The notes below the pieces were generated by a model, which saw only the letters and a program-made list of their open reading frames with translations, searched no databases and was not told the origin of the DNA. Shown here one piece after another: positions 51,597 to 61,412 of a stretch of DNA of 64,000 nucleotides (position 1 is its first letter; each line of letters begins with the position of its first letter). The position numbers and the translations under genes were made by a program. The stretch comes from Candidatus Hydrogenedentota bacterium (GTDB lineage Bacteria > Hydrogenedentota > Hydrogenedentia > Hydrogenedentales > SLHB01): the NCBI GenBank assembly GCA_035416745.1, contig DAOLNV010000012.1:31166-95165 (forward strand), read 5' to 3'.

Positions 51597-53336
51597 TCAG
51601 CCGCGGGCCGTCAGGAAGAGGCCGCTGAACGCTATATAACAGCCCACGATGCCCACCACGAACAATGCCCACCAGAAGGCCACGTTGCGGTACCAGGGCG
51701 AACCCAGGTCCTTGAAAGCCGCCAGGGTTCGCCAGTTGATGGTCACCTCGTCCGTGGTCTTTTCAGGCGGCGCGGGGGGCGTGACCAGGCTCAACAAGAA
51801 CATCAATAGCACGCAAAACAGCCAGTTGTACACCGAGCGCAGCGTGAATGCGGTTCCGCTCTCAAGCCAGTATTTGAACACCACGAATTCGAGAAAGAGC
51901 CCGAACGTGATTCCCGCCGGGATGGTGACCGTTGCCGCGATGGGCGTGGCCCGTTTCCACAAGATGCCGATCAGGAACACGGCGGCGAACGGCGGCGCAA
52001 AATACGCGTACAGGTTCTGAATATAGTAAAAGACTCCCTGGCCCAGCCACCCGATGAACGGCGCAATGGCCATCGCGATTACCAGCACCGCCGTGCTGAC
52101 CCATTTGCCCATTTTGACCAGACTCTCCTCGGAAGCCCCGGGATTGATGAACTTCTGATGAATGTCCAGCGTGATGATGGTCGAGGTCGAATTGAGCACC
52201 GAGTCGATAGTCGAATTAATCGCTCCGAACAGGGCCGCCAGTAAGAGGCCTCGGGTTCCCGAGTGTAAGAGTTTGGTTACCAACACCGCATAGGTCTGAT
52301 CGACCTGCAGCGGCCCGGTGACGCCGGGTTCCATCGCGAAATAGATCAACCCGGGGATCACTACGATGAGGGGCAGGAGGATCTTTATGAATCCCGCGAA
52401 GATGATGCCCATCCGGGCGTGCCAGTCGTTTTTTGCCCCGAACACGCGCTGGATCATGAACTGGTTGATGCAGTTGTACCAGATGCTGACTGAGAGCCAT
52501 GTCAGCAAGATTCCCTGCCACGGCACCAGCTTGTGCGAAAACGGCTGAAAGACCTGCAGCCTGTTGTAATGGTCCCGGCCGACGAGCTCCTGCGCGGCGC
52601 CGTCGATGGCCGCTTTCCATGCGGCGCCTTCGCCCAGGTTGCGGGCGACCATGACGTCCCATCCCGCGATGAGCCCGTCGCCGTTTCCCAAGTACGCGAG
52701 GCCGAGGAAGGTTACCATGACGCCGCCGATGATCATGACGATGACCTGGAACAGGTCGGTCCACGCAACCGACCGCAGACCGCCGTAGATGGCATAGCTC
52801 CCGGCGATGACGCCTGTGCCCACGACGCACAGCACCAGCGTCGAAACCTCCACGCCCCCAAGGGCAACCGTATCAGGCCATGCGAACACGGCCTTCAGGC
52901 CGACCGCTGCGGCATACAACACCGCCGCCAGGAACGCCGTGATGTTGGCTACCACCGTCAACACGGCGAACATCAGGCGGCAGGCTGCGTTATAGCGCCG
53001 CTCGAGGAATTCCGGCGCGGTGAACACGCGGCTCTTCAACAGGAAGGGGATGAAAAACCATACGAGGACCGAAAATGCGAAGATGTTGCCCCATTCCCAT
53101 TGGGCCACGCAGATTCCGTAGGTGTAGGCGGCCGCGACCATTCCAATGAAATGTTCGGTCGAGATATTGGCCCCGATGAACGAAGCTCCGACTACGTACC
53201 ATGGCAGAGTCCGCCCCGCGAGGAAATAGTCCTCCGACGAACGTTTCTTTGTCGTACCGACGGCGAATCCCAACACGACGACCACCGTGAAATAGCTGAC
53301 GATAATAAGGGTGTCGAGGCCCGAGAACTGTGTCAT
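51597..53336 (-). CDS. Sodium:solute symporter (SSS family)
   Basis: The 579-residue inner-membrane transporter has about 13 to 14 helices with the LeuT fold. The opening LDTLIIVSYFTVVVVLGFAVG and SSEDYFLAGRTLPWYVVGASFIGANISTEHFIG is the sugar-transporter-type (SGLT/SglT) motif. AYAIYGGLRSVAWTDLFQ-type sequence (SYAIYGGLRSVAWTDLFQVI) is also typical. It probably moves a sugar or organic solute in with sodium; the substrate is not readable. It lies between a hydrolase and an ASST-like protein in one transcript, suggesting uptake of the released product. Confidence 0.92.
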   Translation of the reverse strand: MTQFSGLDTLIIVSYFTVVVVLGFAVGTTKKRSSEDYFLAGRTLPWYVVGASFIGANISTEHFIGMVAAAYTYGICVAQWEWGNIFAFSVLVWFFIPFLLKSRVFTAPEFLERRYNAACRLMFAVLTVVANITAFLAAVLYAAAVGLKAVFAWPDTVALGGVEVSTLVLCVVGTGVIAGSYAIYGGLRSVAWTDLFQVIVMIIGGVMVTFLGLAYLGNGDGLIAGWDVMVARNLGEGAAWKAAIDGAAQELVGRDHYNRLQVFQPFSHKLVPWQGILLTWLSVSIWYNCINQFMIQRVFGAKNDWHARMGIIFAGFIKILLPLIVVIPGLIYFAMEPGVTGPLQVDQTYAVLVTKLLHSGTRGLLLAALFGAINSTIDSVLNSTSTIITLDIHQKFINPGASEESLVKMGKWVSTAVLVIAMAIAPFIGWLGQGVFYYIQNLYAYFAPPFAAVFLIGILWKRATPIAATVTIPAGITFGLFLEFVVFKYWLESGTAFTLRSVYNWLFCVLLMFLLSLVTPPAPPEKTTDEVTINWRTLAAFKDLGSPWYRNVAFWWALFVVGIVGCYIAFSGLFLTARG

Positions 53337-53375
53337 ATGCCAACCATCCCGATTCTGGCATCTGCCGGGGCAGAG

Positions 53376-55490
53376 CTACCGAACATCAAACCGTTCCGCA
53401 ATTCCCATGACTTCGTAGACTTTCCTGGAGAAGGCAAATTCGCTGCTTGCGGCATCCACCCCGAGCGGCTGATTTCCGTATCCGACGGCCTCGACAATAG
53501 CCACCCAAGCGGGGGCAGCCAATGCCGCGGCCTGCGCCACGTCGGCGGCTTTCAGGATATCGGGCACGCACAGCCACAACGGCTGGGGTTGGTCATTCTC
53601 GATGAAGAACCGGAAACTGCCCAGAGGTTTCACCGCGTCAACGTGCTCGAATCCGCCTCCCAACGCCGCCGCGAACAGTGCCAGGACCGCGGAAGGGCCG
53701 TTTCCGATACAGCGTAGACGCGCAGCGTCGACATCAGCACGCGATTGCAGATACCGCGCCGCCTGAAGCACGTCCCACACGCGTTGCGCAAACAGCGGCC
53801 GCCCCAGGTGGACGCTGTCGCTCACAATTTGGTTTTCGGGGTAGGAGCCCATGGTTTCGCCCATGCCCCGCGCGTCGAGGGCAAGCACGCGCCAGCCTTC
53901 ATCCAGCAGCTTCCGGGCCCGTACGTCGTCCCGCACCTCGAGCTTGTTGCCCCCCAGGTAAAGCGCGGCCGGCGCCTTTCCGCTGGCCGTTGCGGGCTGT
54001 AGAAGCAGCGCAGCCACCTCGATGCCGGGCTCGGTCGCGATCGCCAGTGTTTCGACGCGGCGCCCATCCCAGTCAAACGTGCCCGCCGTGCGGGTCTCGG
54101 GCGCGGATTCCGCCGGACGGCCCCCGAACACCTCCCAGATGGCATTGCGCAGAGCATCAGCCTGCTCCTCCCACGCCGCGTTGTCACCGGGCGGCGTGTT
54201 GTAGGCCGCGCGCAAGGCCTCCGCGCGTTTCCGGTTCAATGTCACGACGGTCTCCGACTCCGCGGGAATCGGATTGCCGTCGAAACACAGCATGTCCGGA
54301 GATTTGGGGTCTTCGAGCTCGAATTGCGCCTCTTTGACGGGGCTGCCGTCGCCTTTCCCGAGAAGCCACTTGCTCATCCAGCCGTATCCGGCCTCGCGAA
54401 GAGGGTCCGACCAGCCGTGCCCCAGAGGCACGTCGATATTGACCATGCGGTCGGCCGCATCATGCATGGCATAGATACGGCGTGCGCGCTCGCACGTCAG
54501 CCGCACGCCCGCGATGGGGAAAATCTTGTCTTCTGCGCCACTGCCCGACAAGAACGGCCGGGGCGCGTTCAAGCCGATGATTTCGAATTCCTCCATGTGA
54601 TTGAGGATGCCCGGCAGATGGTTGCAGATGCAGTGGTTGCCCCCGTCGCGAATCCAGTCCTCGTATGAACACACGAAACAGAAGGACGCCGCCGCGGAGA
54701 AGCGCTCCTCGAGCGGCATGGTATAGAACGTGTTTTCGCCGCCGCCTGAGTTTCCGGTGAGGCCCAGGCGCTTGGGATCCACGTCCGGCCGCGTCAGCAG
54801 GTAGTCCACCGCCCGCATGGTATCCCATACGATCATCCCTTCGTTGGTTTGTCCCACAAGCAGGGACCCGTACCCCATCAGATGATCGAAACCGGGCGCT
54901 TTGCGTTCGCCCTGCCCGATCGGGTCGTATCCAAGCACGATGCACCCCAGGCGCAACAGCCCGAGCTGGGCGCGCATATACAGCGCGTAGTTCTTGCCGT
55001 CGTCCATGGCGTGTCCCGGGACCACCACGATGGCCGGCGCGGGCAATTCGACGCCCTTGGGAACGTACACGTTCGCCGTCACCAGGAAGTTGGGCCGGCT
55101 CTCGAACACCACGTTCTCGATGAAATACTCCGGACGCTCCGCCCGCCCCGTTACCCGCGCGTTCAGGGGCGTTTTTTCCGGCATCGGGTCGAGCCCCAGC
55201 GCCCTGGCCAGTTCGTGCTTGACGCCGGACGCACGCGCATCCCACTCCGCCTTGTCCTTCGGGTCGGTGCGCTGCCGCGCCTTGGCGCAGCACGCGTCGA
55301 TGACGAAGCGCAGGGCGTCGGCCTGTTCCGGGATTTCTCCGCCAAACACATGCCACAGGCGGTCCGCCTCGCCGGGAGCCCCAGCCGGTTCGTTTGCTGG
55401 CGCCGCGGCCTCCGCGCCCCATGCGCAGACCGACAGGCACACCGTTGACAAAAGCACACACGCCAGTCTCAGAGATATGAATGCAGACAT
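53376..55490 (-). CDS. Exported tandem alpha/beta hydrolase (acetyl xylan esterase/DLH-like)
   Basis: The protein has about 704 residues, counting from ATG 55490, where a classic signal peptide begins (cut near CAWGAEA); a longer frame from 55778 is unlikely. Two alpha/beta-hydrolase units follow. The first (about 90-400) has VVVPGHAMDDG, the nucleophile serine in GNSGGGENT and a likely histidine in DVPLGHGWSDP. The second (about 470-700) has ALDARGMGETMGSY and the degenerate elbow IGNGPSAVLAL. The first half resembles acetyl xylan esterases and S9-type hydrolases. The role is probably deacylation of plant or algal polysaccharide. It heads the operon with the symporter. Confidence 0.75.
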   Translation of the reverse strand: MSAFISLRLACVLLSTVCLSVCAWGAEAAAPANEPAGAPGEADRLWHVFGGEIPEQADALRFVIDACCAKARQRTDPKDKAEWDARASGVKHELARALGLDPMPEKTPLNARVTGRAERPEYFIENVVFESRPNFLVTANVYVPKGVELPAPAIVVVPGHAMDDGKNYALYMRAQLGLLRLGCIVLGYDPIGQGERKAPGFDHLMGYGSLLVGQTNEGMIVWDTMRAVDYLLTRPDVDPKRLGLTGNSGGGENTFYTMPLEERFSAAASFCFVCSYEDWIRDGGNHCICNHLPGILNHMEEFEIIGLNAPRPFLSGSGAEDKIFPIAGVRLTCERARRIYAMHDAADRMVNIDVPLGHGWSDPLREAGYGWMSKWLLGKGDGSPVKEAQFELEDPKSPDMLCFDGNPIPAESETVVTLNRKRAEALRAAYNTPPGDNAAWEEQADALRNAIWEVFGGRPAESAPETRTAGTFDWDGRRVETLAIATEPGIEVAALLLQPATASGKAPAALYLGGNKLEVRDDVRARKLLDEGWRVLALDARGMGETMGSYPENQIVSDSVHLGRPLFAQRVWDVLQAARYLQSRADVDAARLRCIGNGPSAVLALFAAALGGGFEHVDAVKPLGSFRFFIENDQPQPLWLCVPDILKAADVAQAAALAAPAWVAIVEAVGYGNQPLGVDAASSEFAFSRKVYEVMGIAERFDVR

Positions 55491-55739
55491 CCCCAATGGC
55501 TTCCCTTCCACGTGCCCCCCGGGCTTATCGACGCTAATAGTAGCCTTTTCCCGCATCGGAGTGAAAGAGTGAGGGCCTGGAAAGGGATTAACCCCGGTGA
55601 GCAAAGCCAGGAGCGAGACGGGTCTGTCCCGAATCTCCGGCCACTCACCATCCTCCACATGTCTCATTCGCAGCATAAGCCCCATTGCCTCCACTTGAAA
55701 ACACCCCGCGAAAATCGGGATAATCCTGGTATTACCGCC

Positions 55740-55769
55740 TTGAAGCGCCCTCCGGCGCATTTCTATAGA
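55740..55769 (+). promoter_or_regulatory. Predicted promoter of ileS
   Basis: TTGAAG at 55740-55745, 18-base spacer, TATAGA at 55764-55769; the start is at 55803. On the other strand a TACTAT box (around 55542-55537) may serve the divergent hydrolase operon, with only a weak -35. Confidence 0.5.
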
Positions 55770-55802
55770 CCCGAACACACGACGCTAAGGATAGTCTTTG
55801 TT

Positions 55803-58800
55803 ATGAGCGACCATGCATTCGAGCCGGTGCCGTCCCCGTTCAACTTCTCGGAGGCCGAAAAGGATATCATCCGGTTCTGGAAAGAAAACCGCATCTACCA
55901 CAAGAGCCTCGAGGCGCGTAAAGGGGCTCCCGAATTCGTGTTCTATGAAGGTCCTCCCACGGCCAACGGCATGCCGCATCCCGGCCACTGTCTCACGCGC
56001 ACCATCAAGGATATTTTCCCGCGTTACAAGACCATGACGGGCTATTTCTGCGAGCGCAAGGCGGGCTGGGATACCCATGGTCTCCCCGTTGAAATCGAGG
56101 TGTGCAAGGAACTCGGTATCATCGACGGCGGCAAGGCAGCCATCGAGGAGTACGGCGTCGAGAAATTCAACCGCACGTGCATTGAATCGGTGTTCCGTTA
56201 TCAGCGCGAATGGGAGGAACTCACCGACCGCATCGGGTTCTGGGTCGATCTCGAGCAGGCTTACATCACCTACCACCAGAGCTACGTCGAAAGCGTCTGG
56301 TGGGCCTTGAAACAGTTGTTTGACAAGGGTCTGCTTTACCAGGGGCACAAGGTGGTGTGGTGGTGGGCTCAGGGCGGCACCGCCCTCTCGGCCGGCGAAG
56401 TCGGCGAAGGCTATCGCGACACCGACGACCCCGCCATCACGGTCCGCCTGCGTCTGCCCAAAGCCAGCCGCAAGGCGCTGGGCATCGACAATCCGAATGC
56501 CAGCCTGCTCATCTGGACCACTACCCCATGGACCCTGTCGAGCAACTGCGCGGCAGCCGTGGGTCCCGACATTGAATATGCCGCCGTGAGTCATACCGCC
56601 GGGTCCGGCGAGGAAATCCTCATCCTCGCGCTGCCCTTGGTGGAACGGTATTTCGGTGAGCATGCCAATGTGGTCAAGATCTTCAAGGGACTCAACCTGC
56701 TGGGCCTGAAATACCAGCCCCTCTTCGATTACGGCATTCCGGCCACGGTTGACGGAAGCAAGGAAGCGGACAAGTATTGGGAGGTCATCCCCGGCGATTT
56801 CGTTGACCTCGAGACCGGTACCGGCATCGTCCACATTGCCCCGGCGTTTGGCGAAGATGACTACCGTGTCTGTCAGGAGCTGGGCATCGGGTTCCTGTGT
56901 TACGTTAGACCCGACGGCACGTTCGATGAACGCGTCACCGACGTCGATCCCTACGACCAGACCCCGTTTGCGGGACAGTTCTGCAAGGATGCCGACAAGG
57001 GCCTCACCCGGTTCCTCAAGGAGAACGGCGCGATCCTCAAACACGAGCAGTACCGTCACGCATACCCATTCTGCCCGAGGGCCGATGACGACCCTCTGAT
57101 CCAGTACGCCCGCCGGAGCTGGTTCATTCGTACGTCGCAGTTCCGGGACGAGTTTCTGGCGAACAACAAGCGCATCTACTGGCAGCCGGAACACATCCGC
57201 GACGGCCGTTTCGGCAACTTTCTCGAGAATAACGTCGACTGGGCCATCTCGCGCGAACGCTACTGGGGCACGCCGCTGCCCGTCTGGGTCTGCGAGAAAA
57301 CCGGCTATATGGAAGCCGTCGGCTCGTACGCGGAGCTGATGTCCAAGCCCGGCGTCCAGGGCGTCGACGTATGGGAAAAGGCCAAGGCCGCGAACCAGGG
57401 CCTGGTCGACCACCTCAAGATCCATAAGCCTTACATCGATGCGGTGACCTACCAGAGCCCGAAGGACCCCTCCGCGCGCATGCGCCGCGTGCCCGAGGTC
57501 ATCGACGTGTGGTTCGACGCGGGCTGCATGCCCTTTGCCCAATGGGGGTATCCGCATGTCCCCGGCAGCGACAAGCAGTTCACCGAGCGGTTTCCGGCGG
57601 ATTTCATCAGCGAAGCCATCGACCAGACCCGTGGATGGTTCAACGCTCTTCTGGTAATCAGCACCATCGTTCACGGGAAAGAGAAAGCGAACTATCCTCA
57701 TCCGTTCAAGAGCTGCATCTGCCTGGGCCACATCATGGGCGAAGACGGTCTGAAGCTGTCGAAACGGCTCAAGAACTACCAGGAACCCAATCTGTTGTTT
57801 GAGAAATACAGCGCGGACGCTCTCCGGTGGAGCTTCTTTGCCAAGAACCCTCCCACCAGCACGGGCCGTCTTTCCGAGCGCAACGTTGAAGAGGCCCAGC
57901 GCGAACTGCTCATCCGCTGGTATAACGTTTACAGCTTCTTCGTCATCTACGCCAACCTCGATGGTTTCGATCCGTCAAACGCGCCGGCGGCGTTTCTCGA
58001 AGTCATGGACCTTGATCCCTCTGATGCGTCCGGAAACGGCGGAGATGCCCCGTATCTGCCTCGCGACGAGCGCGCCGAACTCGACCAATGGATCCTTCAC
58101 GAACTCGATCGCACAACTCTCGACATACGCGAAGCCATGGAATCGTACGGCTGCAACCCGGCCGCGCGCAGCATCCAGGCGTTCGTGGAAAGCCTTTCGA
58201 ACTGGTATGTGCGTCGCAGCCGCGACCGTTTCTGGGCCAGCGGGTGGAGCGCCGACAAGGCTAACGCGTACTGGACCCTGTACGAGTGCCTGTTGAAGCT
58301 CGCGCAGTTGGCCGCGCCGTTCGTGCCGTTCTTCTCGGAAGTCACGTGGCGCAACCTGCGGAGGCCATTGCCCGGCGCTCCCGAAAGCGTGCATTTGACG
58401 TCGTATCCCCAGGCCCTTCGAGCCGCGATAGACCTGGAGCTTCTTGAGCAGATGGCCGCCACGCGGGAAGCCGTCACTCTGGGGCTCAGCGCCCGCCGCA
58501 CGGCCAACATCAAGGTCCGGCAGCCGCTTGGATTGTGCGAGCTCGTCCTCAGCAGCGGCGAACTGCGGTCGGGCCTCGAAAAGCACATTGAACTCATCAA
58601 GAGCGAGTTGAACGTCAAGGAAATCGCCTTCACCGAGGATCCCGACGCGTATGTCTCGTTCGAACTCAAACCCAATTTCAAGATCCTCGGTCCCCGGCTC
58701 GGGAAAAAAGTGAAATCCGTCGGGAAGGCCCTTGCCGAGGGAGATACCGCTGCCATGTGCGCGCAGCTGCAGGGTGGCACGTTAACCCTCGACCTGGACG

Positions 58801-59183
58801 GCGAGCCCGTGGAATTGACCAGCGAGGACGTGGAGGTCCGCCTCACACCCAAGGAGGGGTTCGCGGCGGCGCAGGGCCGCCAAATGGTCGCGGTCATCTC
58901 GACCGAGATCACCGAAGCCCTGCGCCAGGAGGGCTGGGTCCGCGAATTCATCCGCTGCGTGCAGGACATTCGCAAGGACTTGGGACTGGCGTATGACGCC
59001 CACATCTCCGTGGCCGTCAAGACCGAAAGCCGTGACCTGGCCGGCGTTCTGTCCGCGTTTGAAGACAAGATCGCGGGTGAAGTTCTCGCCGACACATTCA
59101 TCGTCAACGCCGATTCGGCAGTGGATGGCAAACAGATCGAGATCGACGATTTGCCCGCCACTGTATCGGTCATCGGGCAATAG
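55803..59183 (+). CDS. ileS: Isoleucine--tRNA ligase, IleS2 (eukaryote-like, mupirocin-resistant type) class
   Basis: Class I synthetase charging tRNA-Ile. At 1,126 residues it is longer than most bacterial IleS1 (about 930-950) and matches the IleS2/eukaryotic type. The HIGH motif is HPGH (in PTANGMPHPGHCLTR, about residue 58), and the KMSKS motif reads KLSKR (about 650) in GEDGLKLSKRLKNY. Editing-domain stretches are DTDDPAITVR, TTTPWTLSSNCA and TGTGIVHIAPAFGEDDY. DWAISRERYWGTPLPVW and HAYPFCPR are IleS2 type. The extended C-terminal region replaces the IleS1 zinc finger. IleS2 usually resists mupirocin; this is inferred from type. The ATG is at 55803. Confidence 0.95.
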   Translation: MSDHAFEPVPSPFNFSEAEKDIIRFWKENRIYHKSLEARKGAPEFVFYEGPPTANGMPHPGHCLTRTIKDIFPRYKTMTGYFCERKAGWDTHGLPVEIEVCKELGIIDGGKAAIEEYGVEKFNRTCIESVFRYQREWEELTDRIGFWVDLEQAYITYHQSYVESVWWALKQLFDKGLLYQGHKVVWWWAQGGTALSAGEVGEGYRDTDDPAITVRLRLPKASRKALGIDNPNASLLIWTTTPWTLSSNCAAAVGPDIEYAAVSHTAGSGEEILILALPLVERYFGEHANVVKIFKGLNLLGLKYQPLFDYGIPATVDGSKEADKYWEVIPGDFVDLETGTGIVHIAPAFGEDDYRVCQELGIGFLCYVRPDGTFDERVTDVDPYDQTPFAGQFCKDADKGLTRFLKENGAILKHEQYRHAYPFCPRADDDPLIQYARRSWFIRTSQFRDEFLANNKRIYWQPEHIRDGRFGNFLENNVDWAISRERYWGTPLPVWVCEKTGYMEAVGSYAELMSKPGVQGVDVWEKAKAANQGLVDHLKIHKPYIDAVTYQSPKDPSARMRRVPEVIDVWFDAGCMPFAQWGYPHVPGSDKQFTERFPADFISEAIDQTRGWFNALLVISTIVHGKEKANYPHPFKSCICLGHIMGEDGLKLSKRLKNYQEPNLLFEKYSADALRWSFFAKNPPTSTGRLSERNVEEAQRELLIRWYNVYSFFVIYANLDGFDPSNAPAAFLEVMDLDPSDASGNGGDAPYLPRDERAELDQWILHELDRTTLDIREAMESYGCNPAARSIQAFVESLSNWYVRRSRDRFWASGWSADKANAYWTLYECLLKLAQLAAPFVPFFSEVTWRNLRRPLPGAPESVHLTSYPQALRAAIDLELLEQMAATREAVTLGLSARRTANIKVRQPLGLCELVLSSGELRSGLEKHIELIKSELNVKEIAFTEDPDAYVSFELKPNFKILGPRLGKKVKSVGKALAEGDTAAMCAQLQGGTLTLDLDGEPVELTSEDVEVRLTPKEGFAAAQGRQMVAVISTEITEALRQEGWVREFIRCVQDIRKDLGLAYDAHISVAVKTESRDLAGVLSAFEDKIAGEVLADTFIVNADSAVDGKQIEIDDLPATVSVIGQ

Positions 59184-59345
59184 GTTCACTCAGAGGCCGA
59201 TTGACAGGCCGCCAGTGCTACGTATCGCCTCGATGGAGCGCCGTAGTCGGGGCCGGTTCCGCCGGATCGAGCCGGCAGCACCATGCAGCCAGCACTTTCA
59301 GCCCGGACCACGCCGCTCATAACCTGTATGCCCCATTCCGCCGGG

Positions 59346-59374
59346 TTGATGTTGCCGCCGGGTGTGCCTACACT
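59346..59374 (+). promoter_or_regulatory. Predicted promoter of the CocE-type hydrolase gene
   Basis: TTGATG at 59346-59351, 17-base spacer, TACACT at 59369-59374. The ATG is at 59428 with GGAAGGGGG upstream. Confidence 0.5.
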
Positions 59375-59427
59375 ACCTGTCCATGGGTGTGTCTGGAGCC
59401 GCAAGCGTGGGGAAGGGGGCGCTCTTA

Positions 59428-61314
59428 ATGAAACCAATTGCGCGCATGATGGCCGTTCTATTGACAGTGGCGGCGCTGGCGGCGCAGGCGCCTGCCCGTG
59501 AGCCCGAGTACGGCTTCGTGGTGCTCGAGAATGTCATGGCCCCCATGCGCGACGGCGTGCGCCTCGCGACGGACATCTATCTGCCCGCCAAGGACGGTCA
59601 ACCGGTCGAGGGGAAGTGGCCGGCCATTCTCACGCGGACGCCCTACAACAAGAACGGAAACAAAGACTCGGGACAGTATTTTGCCGAACGCGGCTATGCG
59701 TTCGTGGCGCAGGATACGCGCGGCCGGTACGCGTCCGAGGGCGTCTGGCACATGCTCACCGATGACGGGCCTGACGGATGCGATACGGCCGCCTGGCTCG
59801 AAGCTCAGGCTTGGTCGGATGGCCAGCTCGGGATGCTCGGCACCTCGTACGTTGGAGGCACGCAGCACGCCATGGCCATGGCCAATCCACCCCAGCTTAA
59901 GACAGTTATCCCGGTGGACGCGATGTCGAATCTCGGCTATGCCAGCATGCGCAATGGCGGGGCATTCGAGTTGCGGTTCTGGAACTGGATTCATCTCAAC
60001 GCGGCCCGGGGGAGCCGGCAGTCGCGCGACCCCGCCACGCGGGAGCTTCTTCAGCAATTGGCCGACAACCGCGTCGAGTATCTGTACAACATGCCGCTCC
60101 GCAGAGGAATGACGCCCCTGCGCATGGCGGAGGAATACGAGGACTGGCTGGTAGGCGCGCTTGAACACGGGGGCAACGTCGATTACTGGCGGCAGAACAA
60201 CATCCGCGACTATCCCGAAACGTACAAAGACATCCCCGTGTACCTCGTGGGGGGGTGGTACGATTCGTGGGGAGGCAACACCACGGCGAATTACCGGGCC
60301 TTGAGCACTCATATCAAGGGCCCCGTCTACCTCATCATGGGGTCATGGATCCATGGAGCGCAGGGGAAATCCACCCACGGCCAGGTGAATTTCGGGCCTG
60401 ACGCCGCCATCGCGGACCCGCTCGAGTGGCGTCTCGAGTGGTACGACCACTGGCTTAAAGGCCTGCAATCCAAGGTCACCCGAAAAGAAGCCCCGTTCTC
60501 GTCGGCCGTGCGCATATTCGTCATGGGAACAGGCAGCGGGGCGAAAGACGGGCAGGGTCTCCTTGACCACGGCGGTTACTGGCGCGACGAACCGGAGTGG
60601 CCGTTGGCGCGGGCCGTTGTTACCGCGTTTCACCTTCAGCCCGGCGGCGGTCTGGCCACGGAGGCGCCACCGCAGGATGGCGGCGCGACGAGTTTCGTGT
60701 TTGAGCCGCGCAATCCCGTGCCTACGATCGGCGGGCAGACATCGTCGGGCAACGACATCCTTGTTCAGGGCGCACGGGATCAGCGTGGCGGCGAGCACGT
60801 CTGGAACTGGCAGAAGCCCGTGCCGTTGTCGGCGCGCAACGACGTCCTCGTGTTTCAGACAGCGGCTCTTCCGGAAGACATCGAGGTGACCGGCGAACTG
60901 GAGGTGGAATTGTGGATTTCTTCCTCGGCGCCGGACACCGATTTCACGGCGAAACTGTTGGATGTGTATCCGCCCGGCAGCGATTATCCCGACGGATTCG
61001 ATCTGATTATCGGCGACGGCATCATCCGCACACGGTTTCGCGACTCGCTCAAGGAGGAGAAGCTCATGGAGCCCGGGACGGTCTATCCGGTCCGGATCGC
61101 CCTGTATCCCACCTCGAACGTCTTTAAGAAGGGCCACCGCATTCGCGTCGACATATCGAGCAGCAATTTCCCGCGGTTCGACGTCAACCCGAACACAGGC
61201 GAGCCGCTGAATCAGAACCGGCGCGTACAGGCGGCGGTCAACAGTGTCGAGCACAATGCCGCGCATCCCTCGCGCATCCTGCTGCCGGTTGTGCCGCCGG
61301 TCACCGGAGGCTGA
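59428..61314 (+). CDS. Exported CocE/NonD-type serine hydrolase (X-Pro dipeptidyl-peptidase family)
   Basis: The 628-residue protein starts with a signal peptide (MKPIARMMAVLLTVAALAAQ, cut near APAREP). The catalytic serine is in GTSYVGG (about residue 140) within a CocE-like alpha/beta hydrolase. AFVAQDTRGRYASEG is the typical oxyanion stretch, and a C-terminal jelly-roll (X-Pro dipeptidyl-peptidase C-terminal domain) follows with SGNDI and TGELEVELWISS. Family members hydrolyse acyl esters, glutaryl amides or X-Pro peptides; the substrate is unknown. The GH29 gene follows 98 bases later, so they are probably one unit. Confidence 0.85.
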   Translation: MKPIARMMAVLLTVAALAAQAPAREPEYGFVVLENVMAPMRDGVRLATDIYLPAKDGQPVEGKWPAILTRTPYNKNGNKDSGQYFAERGYAFVAQDTRGRYASEGVWHMLTDDGPDGCDTAAWLEAQAWSDGQLGMLGTSYVGGTQHAMAMANPPQLKTVIPVDAMSNLGYASMRNGGAFELRFWNWIHLNAARGSRQSRDPATRELLQQLADNRVEYLYNMPLRRGMTPLRMAEEYEDWLVGALEHGGNVDYWRQNNIRDYPETYKDIPVYLVGGWYDSWGGNTTANYRALSTHIKGPVYLIMGSWIHGAQGKSTHGQVNFGPDAAIADPLEWRLEWYDHWLKGLQSKVTRKEAPFSSAVRIFVMGTGSGAKDGQGLLDHGGYWRDEPEWPLARAVVTAFHLQPGGGLATEAPPQDGGATSFVFEPRNPVPTIGGQTSSGNDILVQGARDQRGGEHVWNWQKPVPLSARNDVLVFQTAALPEDIEVTGELEVELWISSSAPDTDFTAKLLDVYPPGSDYPDGFDLIIGDGIIRTRFRDSLKEEKLMEPGTVYPVRIALYPTSNVFKKGHRIRVDISSSNFPRFDVNPNTGEPLNQNRRVQAAVNSVEHNAAHPSRILLPVVPPVTGG

Positions 61315-61412
61315 ATGCGCTCGCGCGAAACGCAATCGGTCACGAGATTTGGGCGCCCGTGCCGCACAGTGGTCCACGGAAGCAGGGGCTCAACATCAGG
61401 AGGTGGCGGAAC

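Noticed and set aside
55785..57731. A 648-residue minus-strand frame opposite ileS
   Set aside because: Antisense to the conserved synthetase domains; no ribosome site or domain.
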